Notes under the pieces: generated by a model
What the model was told of the DNA's origin: nothing
The model's database searches: none
The model's input: only the letters and a program-made list of their open reading frames with translations
In this document: positions 20,126-31,200 of the stretch, piece after piece
How positions within the stretch are numbered: position 1 is the first letter of the stretch
Layout of the letters: each line of letters starts with the position of its first letter
Program-made: the position numbers and the translations under genes
From: Norana najaformis
Taxonomy: Eukaryota; Annelida; Clitellata; Crassiclitellata; Hormogastridae
Direction: 5' to 3'
Assembly (NCBI GenBank): GCA_964023275.1
Contig: OZ029913.1
Location: 57,445,358 to 57,509,357, forward strand
Length of the DNA stretch: 64,000 bases

Positions 20126-20221
20126 ACTAATAGTGCAAGTCAACTCATGTAATTCTGGTGAGATCTTGAACTGTGCCAATGCTAGAATGATCTAATGAAT
20201 TTTGTGTTCTTTTTATTGCAC

Positions 20222-20342
20222 AGACCATGTCGAAGCTCCCAGTGTTCAGAAGCTTGAGGAGGTGTTCGGCCTGGACTTGAGACAGCCATATCATCCTGCA
20301 TCCAACCAATTCAAACCTGTTCAGAGCAAAGGTCAAGAATAA
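20222..20342 (+). CDS. Possible alternative terminal exon of gene A
   Basis: After acceptor TTGCACAG, a one-base-offset frame of 39 codons reads HVEAPSVQKLEEVFGLDLRQ... and stops at TAA 20340-20342. An AATAAA lies at 20621. GC content is higher than in the flanks. No donor of the matching phase was found in exon 12, and the minus strand is also open here, so this remains a candidate only. Confidence 0.3.
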
Positions 20343-20344
20343 CA

Positions 20345-21180
20345 GATTGGTACCAAGACAAATTTCCAGTGTTCATTTTAAGAAAAAAGTTGTTTCAAAG
20401 TGAAAAGACTGCTTAAGTGTCACATTTGAAAGCAATCTTCTGATCTTGAAAGTGAAGTACTAATCATCTTTACAGCACCCCAATAAAGAACTGCTTTGAT
20501 GACAAAAAAATTAGCTTCTGCCTGAGAGAAGGTAGCAATCATTCTTATAATGCCTCTATTAGGACATCTGCTCTGAAGAAACTCCTTCAGTGTCCATAGT
20601 TTAACTCAATGAGTTTAATAAATAAAAAACAGGTGTCCTGTTTTGTTACACTGTATTTGATTATTTTGGTCATAGTTGTGCTTCAGCCTGGGATCATGCT
20701 CTGAGGAGTTTCTTTAGGGGCACTGAACAAACATGTTACCTTCACCTTTTACCTTGTACTGAATAATATCATGATCACCAGTTTAAAGCATATTTAACCA
20801 GCATTTAACTGAAAGTAAAGATTAATATCACAGTTATATCAAAAATATAATTTGACTTGTATGGAAATTGTATAATCTGTAAATAAAAGAAATTGTCCTG
20901 TACGGAAAGAATGCAAAGATGTGCTCATGTAGGTGCTTAACTGTTGGTGATCGATAGTTTTGTTCAGCTCAGTGCTTTGAAACATGATGCAAAATTAGTC
21001 TGCTTTTAGATACGTGTTGGGACATTTTTACTGTACTGCTGTAACATTACTGTCACTTCTTTTCTGTGAACGGAAACCAAGAAATTTTGTAATTTATCCA
21101 CAAATTGTGTTTCATTTATAAACATGTCCAAGAAGCATTTGTGTATATATGCTGATAATGTGTATATACATAAAATGTAC
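20345..21180. other. Unassigned spacer
   Basis: It holds only the AATAAA at 20621, relevant if the candidate exon at 20222 is real. No repeat family or exon was recognised. Confidence 0.35.
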
Positions 21181-21224
21181 TATAGATAGATAAAGTGTTA
21201 CAGACAGATAATGAGTTAAAAATA

Positions 21225-21440
21225 GATGTGTTATAGACAGATAATGTGTTATAGACAGATAATGTGTTATAGACAGATAATGTGTTATACAGACAGATAA
21301 TGTGTTATACAGACAAATAATGTGTTATATAGTCAGATAATGTGTTATAGTCAGATAATGTGTTATAGTCAGATAATGTGTTATAGTCAGATAATGTGTT
21401 ATAGTCAGATAATGTGTTATAGTCAGATAATGTGTTAGGT
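21225..21440. repeat. Tandem array, about 18-bp unit
   Basis: GATAATGTGTTATAGACA changes over the array to GATAATGTGTTATAGTCA, about eleven units, with TATACAGACA variants in between. The drift from ACAG to GTCAG from left to right shows stepwise local expansion. Confidence 0.9.
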
Positions 21441-22140
21441 CAAAAAAAAGTCAAGTTGGTTCTTTGTCAAAGGATGTGCATGAGAAATGATATGACAACT
21501 GAGTAATTCAACATTACCCTGACTGAAGTAGGAAGTCCGTAATCTCAACAAATGGCGGAATTTTTGCTGACTGGGAGACCGGTTTCAGTAGAGAAGGTGT
21601 CAAGATCACACACGTCGTTTCCGTTAAACCAGAAATGTGTGGCCAAGATCCTTGAAAGAAAGAAAATTCTTTCTCATCAGATAAACTGATTTAAGCATAG
21701 CAGTAGCACTGGAAACATGACACATGACTACAGTTAACAGCAACTTTAGGCATTTACATCAACAAAGGAATGTTGATGAGCATCACAAATGTGAATTTTG
21801 AATCTTACAAACAACCGGTCAGTTCATCAATCATTGACTAATTATGTGACGAATAAATTGATCGTCGAGGAATAAACTGACTGAAGATCAACAGATCACA
21901 TGATTTTTGATTTATTAGCAAGTGTTGAATTGATTTATTGATGCATTGAATGATTAAATTATTGGTTAAGCAGCAAGTCATAAATAGATTGAATGATTCA
22001 TCAATGCACTGACTCGCTGGTCAGTTGGGTCTGCGTCAGTATATAATCAGTAATCAAGTACCTCGGCCAAAGAGTAGTGACTGTAACATCATCTCTGTCA
22101 TTCATGCTTAGACATGATTGGTGTACAGGATCTTCCATAG
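21441..22140. other. Unassigned spacer
   Basis: Nothing beyond short TGATTGAT-like and ATTGATT-rich words around 21840-22030 is seen. Confidence 0.35.
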
Positions 22141-22144
22141 GTAT

Positions 22145-22325
22145 ACTATTCTTATCCAATCTGGAAAGATCTATAGGACTGTTATTGCATTATCGTAAAG
22201 CATCTATCACAAGGCACCAACTGATGGTCCCTTCAAAGCAAAACCGCATTCCAAAACCATAACTAATGGACAGGACTAGTCATGATCTGTTAGGCCCCTA
22301 AGACTGGACTGAAAAACAGGCTACA
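22145..22325 (+). repeat. RPT-E copy, diverged
   Basis: It contains CACAAGGCACCAACTGATGG, AACCGCATTCCAAAACCAT and ACTGGACTGAAAAACAGGC. Confidence 0.6.
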
Positions 22326-22589
22326 GATGATAAGCAACTATATATATCAGATCAGAATAGAATGAATCACAACAGCCTACCTGGATTGCAGATCGTGGCA
22401 GCAGATGAAACAAGTTGTCGTGTCTTTTGATGACTAGTGTCTAAGATTTTATCCACAGCTGGGCAGATGACCTACAGAAATGGTACCATCAAAAGCGTTA
22501 ACAGTAATCAGCAAAATGTTGTCACACTACTGTAATTTATATTTTTTAGTAAAAGCCAATAGGAAATGATACGTTATGATATATCGTGA

Positions 22590-23342
22590 CTAGAGGTGGG
22601 CACTGATTAAAATTTTTAATTGAAATTAATCGCACGATTAAATTTTTTTAATCGTGCGATTAATCACATTTTAATCGCATTATGTTTTAGTTGCATTACC
22701 CAAATAAAATTAATTAGAAATGTTCAGGGTCTTCAAACGATATTTTTCTAATCGGGTTTGGTTAAATAAAAAAAATACCAGACATATAAATACGCATAAA
22801 TATTAATAACGTTTGTATATTTTAATTTCTTAATGGCAACATCAATTTCTTTTTATACAGAAACTGTTAAAACTTACATTTTCTTATGTGTGTCTCTCAT
22901 TGAAATCAAATATTCCTAAGGTAAATGATTGAAGAGTCTAGTTTTCGTCGACAAACTGGCAGCAAATTCCTAAATAACTTTCATTTGCCAATGACGTCCA
23001 GTAATCAGCCGTTATTGCTACGTAGGTGATATCTGCTACAATGGCCATTTTGTCTTTTTTGTCAAAAAAATCACCACGCTGTACGGTCTGCAATCCTTGG
23101 CAATCCAGTGCGCAATAGCATCCGTAATTGCATCCATTTTGGCGTTACTTATAGGCTTTTGCGGATTTGTAAAGACAGGCAACGTTGGCTGCGAAGAAGT
23201 TGAGTCAGACGTGGTTGCACCATTAGTGCTCGAAAAAACAGTATATTCGAATTGTTTACCGCAGTAGGCCTACTTACAGATGGCCGTATGTTCGTCTTTG
23301 AAATGAAATTGTCCATCTAGCAAATACTTTTTGGAATCCATT
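22590..23342 (-). mobile_element. hAT transposon fossil with BED-type transposase remnants
   Basis: TAGAGGTGGGCAC at 22590 matches the usual hAT terminus (CAGNGGTGGGCA). Next to it lies a subterminal hairpin with 17-base perfect arms (22626-22642 and 22647-22663). On the minus strand, MDSKKYLLDGQFHF, DAIAHWIAKDCRPYSVV and AITADYWTSLANESYLG follow in the order of hAT/ZBED transposases (BED-like start, D-A-I-A-x-x-I-x-K-D-x-R-P, T-x-D-x-W-T-S). The rest of the transposase is deleted and stops interrupt the frame. Confidence 0.8.
22626..22663. repeat. hAT subterminal inverted repeat
   Basis: The arms TTAATCGCACGATTAAA and TTTAATCGTGCGATTAA pair perfectly across a 4-base loop. Confidence 0.95.
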
Positions 23343-23368
23343 GTATTTTAAATATTTGCAAAACAGAA

Positions 23369-23538
23369 TTACTTAAAGGTAGGCTTCCTGACTTGATTGG
23401 AAGATATGACATATCTTCCAATCAAGTCAGGATTAGATTTTACCTGTTCATCTGTGAGAATGTCAGTTGACTGACAGCAAAGTCCTTCTGGAAAGAAGAG
23501 TTTCTGGTCTTCAATTGACTTCCTGTAGTTGTACGAAC
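23369..23538 (-). CDS. DNAAF8: Gene B exon 21: end of NDK-like module 4, last exon
   Basis: Acceptor TTGTTAG. It encodes CSYNYRKSIEDQKLFFPEG (NDK: G-S-D-S ... A-x-x-E-I-x-F-F-P), then CQSTDILTDEQ. A GTAAAA at 23450 could be a donor; otherwise the frame reads on for 24 codons to TAA at 23369-23371. That tail is encoded by a perfect palindrome, so the true C-terminus is uncertain. Confidence 0.7.
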
Positions 23539-25241
23539 CTAACAATTTGCATACTAGCTCGTGTAAGTTTTTTAGCAGCACTCTGTAACATCTTCAGAAA
23601 AGTATTGTATTCATGGCTATAACACTGTAACTTGGAGAAGTTCTATAACGAATTGCTAATTTCACAAGATTATCTAAATGCAAACTGATGAAATGCCTAT
23701 CAGAGAAAAACCATTTCCTATGATTCCTCATACAGATGACATCTAACAAATGCATTATTTACTTACTTACTTACCAATGAGAAAGTAAATGAGTGACATT
23801 ACGCAAAGCAAGTAACTGCTTACAGTGCAAGCCATTGGTCACCCGATCTGTGCCAAACAGAGTCCTCCAACTGTACCCGCCTTGTCTTCTGGTTTCCTTT
23901 GGATCTGCAGGACCAACGACATCCAGAAGCCTCTTGACGGCATTCTCCCGCTTAAGGACAAGCAGAAGGCAAGGACCTCCACAGATGTACTCAGTATCAG
24001 ACTGAAAACCAAAAGATTTCTTAAATCCATACGAGGAACGGCCAAAAAGGATTGCTGCATAATTTGGTATACACGCATGGGGACCTTAAATGGCACAACA
24101 CCCATTCAAACAGGCATCGGTGGTGAAGGATCTCACCTGATAAATTCATTGAAAAATGAGCAGGGTCAAGGCCTATAAGGTTGCTATAGAAAAACTTGTA
24201 CATTTACATTTAGGTAATTCTAAACAAGTAAATTTGAATATCAATTGTGAATTTTGGATCTGAAATTTTGGATTTGACAGGTTTCCATAAGTAAATGTAA
24301 ATATGAATTTGTGATTCTTGATTTTGACATCAGCTCAGTCACATCAGTTTTAAGTAAGTTACTTTTACTCAATTTGATTTGCATAATTTGCATTCGAGTC
24401 TTACCGGCTCAGCACAGTTTCCAAGCATCTGCTCAACTGATTCCCTGCTGAGCACCTGAAGCTTCATGGCAACAATGGAGAAAGTCTCCTGATAGATACG
24501 TTTGAGCAAGGAACCAGTGTGTCTGCGAACTGCATCTGATTTAACAAGGAGAAATGCAGTGAACAACTGAGGTTCCAGTAACAACGACTGAATGATGGAC
24601 TCCGAGTGAAGTTCAAGGCCCTCGACCGACTCAGGTCTTCTGGATGTCTTCGCAAGTTTACTTCTCTCACTAAAAGCAGAAAAGTACATACAGTGGTTAA
24701 CAGCATCATATGATATCTAACGTAACGTGACTTATTTCAGAGATTTGAATCTCAGGCTAGCATTGTCCGTGCACGGGGACCTTAAACAGCCCGATGCCCA
24801 TTCAAACAGGCAGCAGTAATGAAGGATCTCATCCCATTAATTCATTGAAAAATGAGCATGGTCGAGGTCATAGAAAAATGTGCACATTTACATTTAATGT
24901 AATATGGAAACTTCTGCAGCTGTGTTATAGTACTGCAATAGGCAATGAATGGTCACTTCTAAGTAAAATTGCATTCCAAAATCCAAATCTGATGGACAAG
25001 CTATTTGCCATCCATGCAGCCCCTAAGACAACAAGCAAGCTGAAAAGATGAGACTTCAACCAAGACCCAAACAACGTCACAGAACTTGCAGTATGGAAAG
25101 ACCAGAGCCTTGGGCCAGTGACAGAGAAAGAGACAAACCAGGAAGCGATCTGTCTCAGGTAAGTGAAAAAACGAAAGTGGTAACAGTACCATCTTTCTCA
25201 CAATATTAGTTGTTTATTAGTTATGGATGATGAAGATGATG

Positions 25242-25273
<32 letters not shown>

Positions 25274-28200
25274 GAGAAGAATGGCAGTGATAATGGAAAC
25301 TAGTCTGTGCTGCAGAAGGTACCCTTGCCGATCTGTGATGAATCCTCCTGGCATCTGACGAGGTGGTATAAACGGCAGAATTGGCCTGGAAGCATTGTCG
25401 CTAAACAGTTCGTTGTCGGAGAAGAAGATGGTAATCAGTCGGTAAGCCATTTCCGGGGTAAACGACATTAAGTAGTCAAGATTGCACTGTGGCTGGTGAC
25501 TGCATAACTGGTAAGCATTTGAAGGAACACCAATAATAGATTCCATTCTTTTGAATGCATTTACACCTCTTAAAGCAATCAAAAGAGCCGGTTCTACAAA
25601 AACAAACCAATTTAACACAATCAATCAATCTATCAATCAATCAATCATTAACTCAATCACTTTCCCTAAGTCCCACTAGGGGACATGGGACCTGTACTTG
25701 TATCACAAAATTAACTCTAACAGAAGGAGACTTTAAATGCACCATAAGCTGTCAATTAAGGAGTCTGTCTGTCTGTATCTGTTTATGTGTGTATGTATGT
25801 ACATGTATGTATGTACGTATTTATGTATGCATGTTAATTATTTAAAACCTCTCAGAGGTGCTGGAATGTGGCTATCTTACAGACATAAAACGTTAGCTGA
25901 AAATGTCTCTTTAGCCACCTCAGATGGAACCGTTCGGACTTTCACTGGAAAATTGTTCCAGAAATAATAGTCCAGTGCATGGCATGAGAAAGTATACTTA
26001 ACTTCATAACATTAAATCCACATGATAAAGCCCACATAATAAAATCCACACAAGAAAGTTAAAATAATTCCATGCAATAATAATTCCATGTAATTAAACC
26101 CACAGAAATTAAATCCACTAGCCTAATGACAACTTCTGAACGCTCATCTTCCAGCCGGGATCTCCAACTTCGTATGGCGTCAACTCCTTGGCCAATCCCA
26201 TAGTCAGCCGCGGAAGCCACTTAAGTCCCAATAATTCAAAAGCTTCTGTCATCTGCCCATTGTCAGCTGGCTGCTTCTTGCTCCAAGGAAGAACACCATG
26301 TAACTTGGCTGCAAACAAAGCTACAGTTAACTACTGCATTCAACGTTCAAACGCAAGTGTGTCATCGTCGTGGTCATCATATGAGCTAGTAGTCGTCATT
26401 GTCAACATCATCATGATCAGGGTCAGGACTTGGCTGTTAAGTAGATCCTCAGTCTCGATTTTAGGACTGATGACTTGATAATAACGATACAAAAGCAACA
26501 GCCAGACTTATTTGACCTGAAAACACCACTGCCCGTGTTCTTAAGCCCGTAGGTGTAAACCGCACAATCAATCATTTCCTTCCACACTTCTCTGTCTCGT
26601 GCAGCCATAGTTAAGCTATGCATCTTTGTTTGGCACTAGTTAGTCTTCTAAGACGTTAAGCCATTCCAGCCAAGGTCTTCCCCTCTGGCTGTGCCCTAAC
26701 CCTACCCAACAACATACTTTTGAGCCCTGTATCATTATTCATCCTGCATCAGGTAAAACTGACACATTTGTTGTCACGTAAATAAGTGTTGTCTGGTTGT
26801 CTGTTGTCAATTTGGATCAACGTTGTAGTCATCAACTCTAAAATCGAGGATTCATTTAGTAAGTAAAGTAAAGGAAAAGCTCCCACGTCCCAAATGGAAG
26901 ACAGGAGAGGCCCTCATTTTCCATAAACTGCCTACTATCCTTCCGACTTCATATCCTATTCCTCTCGTCCTTGTTTCTGCATTGCAACCGAGCACAGGTC
27001 AAAGTTCAAAGTTACAGACAAGAATCAAAGTTCAATTAAAGTGCCTTCACCTAGAAAGGTGCCAGACTTGTTGCAGTTCTTTGTTCCACAGATAGACACG
27101 ACCACCACCTGCTCCAGTTCAGGGTTGGTGTAGAGGCTGTTTGGAACGCATCCAGGTCGAATAAACAGATTATTCTCCTTCAGCTGCAAATTCAGGGCAA
27201 CACAATGTTATGCATGCATAATGTAATGTAGTGTAAAGTAAGGTTAGTGAGTAAGTAAGACATTTGTTAACACATCATATGTCCATCGCCTGAGCGAGGA
27301 ATCGTAGGTGTAAGGTTACATGAAGTAATGCATTCCAGCATAAGTTAATGGTGACAATAAAATGTAACGTGATGGCAAACTGTAACGTGTAATCTTGTAA
27401 TACGTGTAATACTACTCCTGCCAGTTAAACCCTCAGTTATTCCCTACGGTCCCACACCCACGGCCGTATTATTCCTCCTGCTGATAATTTAACATGTAAA
27501 TGTTTTATTATTAGGATGTTGTATGTATATTAAGTTTTTTCTTATGTTCTTAAATACTTTTAAACCGATGTGCGATTAGCTAATGGTAAATAAAGAATAT
27601 ACTTACTTACTTAAATGTGTAATATAAAGCCAGACAAACACAAAAAGCCAGGCAGACACATAAAGCCAGACACAGAAATAAAGCTAGACAGACCTGGTTA
27701 AAGTCACCCTTCAGTGCCTGAAGTACGACTGGTGAGAATGAGGAAACATGGAACAAGCACGAGGAATTCAGGGATTCCACACCAGACGCACACATCTCGG
27801 CACTTCCTGCAATTAATCAACCAACAGTGAATGAAAGAATGAATGAATATATTGGCACAGGAGTAAATAAATAAATTAAACATGAATGATTATCGATCCA
27901 CATCTTTTAGCAAAACCATCAGCCAGTCACCAAACTGAACAAATCAGAGAGAATCAAAGATGTACAGTAGGAACTTACGGAACATTTACTGGTTAGCATA
28001 ACAGACTGACTCAGTCAATCAAAACTCAACAAGTCCTTAAGCCACATGGCATTAGTAATACTAGTTCCACACACATACAATATCGCCTCTCCCAAAGCTC
28101 ATCAGAGGCACCTCCAGACTGGACTGTACAAAAACATGATCGAACTGAATGGTTGTTTAATGTTGATGTAACAGAGGAAGCATGATCAAATGTACAAAAA

Positions 28201-31200
28201 CATGATTGGACTGAATGGTTGTTAAATGTTGACGCAACAGAGGAAGCAAGATCGAAAAGAATGGCTGTTAACCGCTGATGCAAAGCAGGCAAAAAGGTCA
28301 AGCAGTTCATATTACTGGTGTATTAAAAAACTTATTCCACAATAAATGTAAATGTACACGTTTTTCTATAGCGACTGTATGGCCTCGACCTGCTCATTTT
28401 GCAGTGAATTTACTGGGCGAGATCCTTCACCACTGCTGCCCGTTTGAATGGGGCCATGCCATCTAAGGCAGTCTGAATGGGTGCAACATCATTTAAGGAC
28501 CCCATGCATGGACAGTGGTAGCCTTTATTCAATATTAAGGAAACTGTTTACCCAGAATGCCTTTCAGGGTCAGGTGTGTCATGATGGCCTCAGTTAAGCT
28601 CGCTGCTGTGTTTCTAGCATTTTCTTTCTTCAAGAGGAAAATCGTTGATGGTCTTAGAGGCAGCACAGTCTTAGGTCTCTCATCGTAAGACAGATCAACA
28701 GCAAATGATGGCAAACGATCTGATCCACCTATTGCTAATCAAAAATGGAAACAAAACAATTTGCATTACTACAGGCAATTAAAGGAATGTATCATTGACG
28801 CCAAATTACAAAATAAAATAATGAAAAGCAAGCAAGTTAATGCAATGTAATGAAACTGACTGCAGTGTCATTTAATGTAGCATAACCCAATGTAACATTT
28901 ATATCTGATTTGACTGTTAGGCTGAATAAAGCTAGTCCTATCTGCGGCCGCACATAAATTTAGTTTTGAAGGCCAGCAGTTGGATTAAAATCTGCATCTT
29001 GTAGGGCTATTTTAAGTTTTAAAACTTTAGCATTTTGAAACTTAAGTTTTCTGTCTATATACTAAAAATTAGTTGCTTGTCTGGATAAAAATATGCTTTC
29101 AGATAGAATATTATTTTAAAGCTATATCGAAACACCTTTTCACTTTTGCTCACTTGATGGGGTTGCAAAAAGCAACCTGGCTGATGCAAATAGAAGAGGA
29201 AATCTTTTGCAGCTACCCAGCTTTCTGGCACTCAAATTCTATAATATGCATATTGCCATTACATACTTATATGGCTAAATATCTAAGCTCATTCAGTCAT
29301 GCTAAATCTCCTGGGAAAGATCAAGCTGTAGACCTGAGAGACACCGAAACAAGAGTTAAGAAATGTAAGTATCGTACACAGACTGAAATCACCCACCTAA
29401 AGCCGCAGCCTGCTTTGCGCTGAGGTGAAGGCGCTTCACTCCGCTAAGCTGAAAACCTCGCAACTGACACAAAGCCAAGACCAGGCCAAGGCAAGAGACT
29501 GGAACAAGAGGTGATACAACAAGAAATATGTTTGACATGGTCGTTGCAGTCAGGGTTGCAACCGGTTTAACGGGGGTTCTGGCCAGAAGTTTCTCGTTCG
29601 GCTGACATCCGCCTTTCTTCGTCCTATGGAAAAAAGACCCCGAATTGTCCTTTTCCCCGAGGTCAATGACCCCATCCAATGGAACGCGTCCTCCAAACCA
29701 CCGGGCAAGCTCTGAGCGAATCCGATATGACGTACGCGGGGTGAAGAGCAGGCATTCATCACGTGACTCACCCCCATAGCGTGCGCACAACGAATTTGGG
29801 TCAATCCGCCTGGCAAGGGCGGGGTCGGCTGGGCCAAATGTGTCGAGCCAGACGCTTCTAGCCTGGGCTCCGCGCACCGCAAGGGCCAGTATGGGATCGA
29901 GGGTGGAATCAGTTGGACTGTCTTCCATCGGTTTTGGCATTGCCATCATCAGCTCTGTGGTTGGGTAAACGAGTCTAAGGCCACAGAGACAAAGGCCCTC
30001 CTGCAGAATTCGATTTACTATTCCGATCATCGCGAAACAGTTACGATAAACCTTGTAGATGAGGCAGATCGTGTTCTGTGTTTCTTCATCGTCATCTGGT
30101 TCCCTAACTTCATCTTTACTTGACGTCTCCTCAGAATAGCATGGCTCCTCGTTGTCAATTGTCTCCCAGAAAAATCCAACCGGTGCAAGGAAAACCTTGT
30201 TGATTGGATCTAAAGCCGAATTCACCTGGATGAAGGTCGACAGTGGCTGATTTGAGATTTGTGGAAGCGGAGGGATGTAGACAACATCTTTTCCTTCAGC
30301 GTTTGGTGGGGAATGGATTTCAACCGATTCCAGTGCTTGCAAAAACAGGCAAACTGACTGAAGGGTGTTCCTTACAAGAAACTGCTTGAGAATTTTATGA
30401 AATGGAGACAGGTCTTTGTAGGCATCTTTCTGCAAAATAAAATTACAACTTAGGTCAGCTAAGAACAAGGAGAATAAAACAAAAGGCAAACAGAGTAGTA
30501 CTAACAAGCTTGGTTAGCTGTATTGGTTAATGTGTATGTTAAGGCACCTCTGGGCATGAGGATGCCAGTTCATGTACCGGTCGTGGCTTATTTAAGAGAT
30601 TTTAATCTCAGGCTGGCACAGTCCCTACACGGAGACCTTAAATGATGTGGCGCCCATTGAAATGGGCAGAGGTGGCAAAGGATCTCACCCAAATAATTCA
30701 CTGAAAATGAGCAAGGTCGCTTTAGAAAAAACGTGTACATTATCAGCCAGCAAAATGAGTTTGAAAATAACTATCCACTATGGTGCAGTGCATCTTCAAG
30801 CTAGTTTGGCCAATTTTCCCCTAGGGGAAAATCCCCTTTTCTCCCCATAATATAGGCCTATGAGCCATAAGCTGCAAAAAACTCAATTCTGAATATTTTT
30901 ACCCAACATACTGCCTTTCCTAAACATACTCATATTATATATTCACCAGATAGAAAAACATGTACATTTACATTTACACTTACAACAAGATACTAACTCA
31001 CCTGGCATTTTTTTCCTTTCATAGCGACGTCTTTGTTTGTGAACTGCTTAACTGGAACAACGACAGCATTCAGCGTCAGACGTCCTTCTAACGCCATCTG
31101 CTGAAGGCCAATGACGCAAAACGGGGCTTCGCCATCTTCACCGAGAGATTCCCCGACGTGATCAAAATTGGTGGGAACCAGTGACAGCAACCAGGCAACG

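Noticed and set aside
27607..27795. Minus-strand frame ending in a Leu/Cys/Val repeat
   Set aside because: Only its first part (gene B exon 15) is real; the CLALCVCLAF tail reads through the donor into a short intronic AAGCCAGACA repeat.
29073..29423. 116-codon plus-strand frame
   Set aside because: AT-rich, overlaps the end of gene B exon 13 on the opposite strand and has no recognisable motif.
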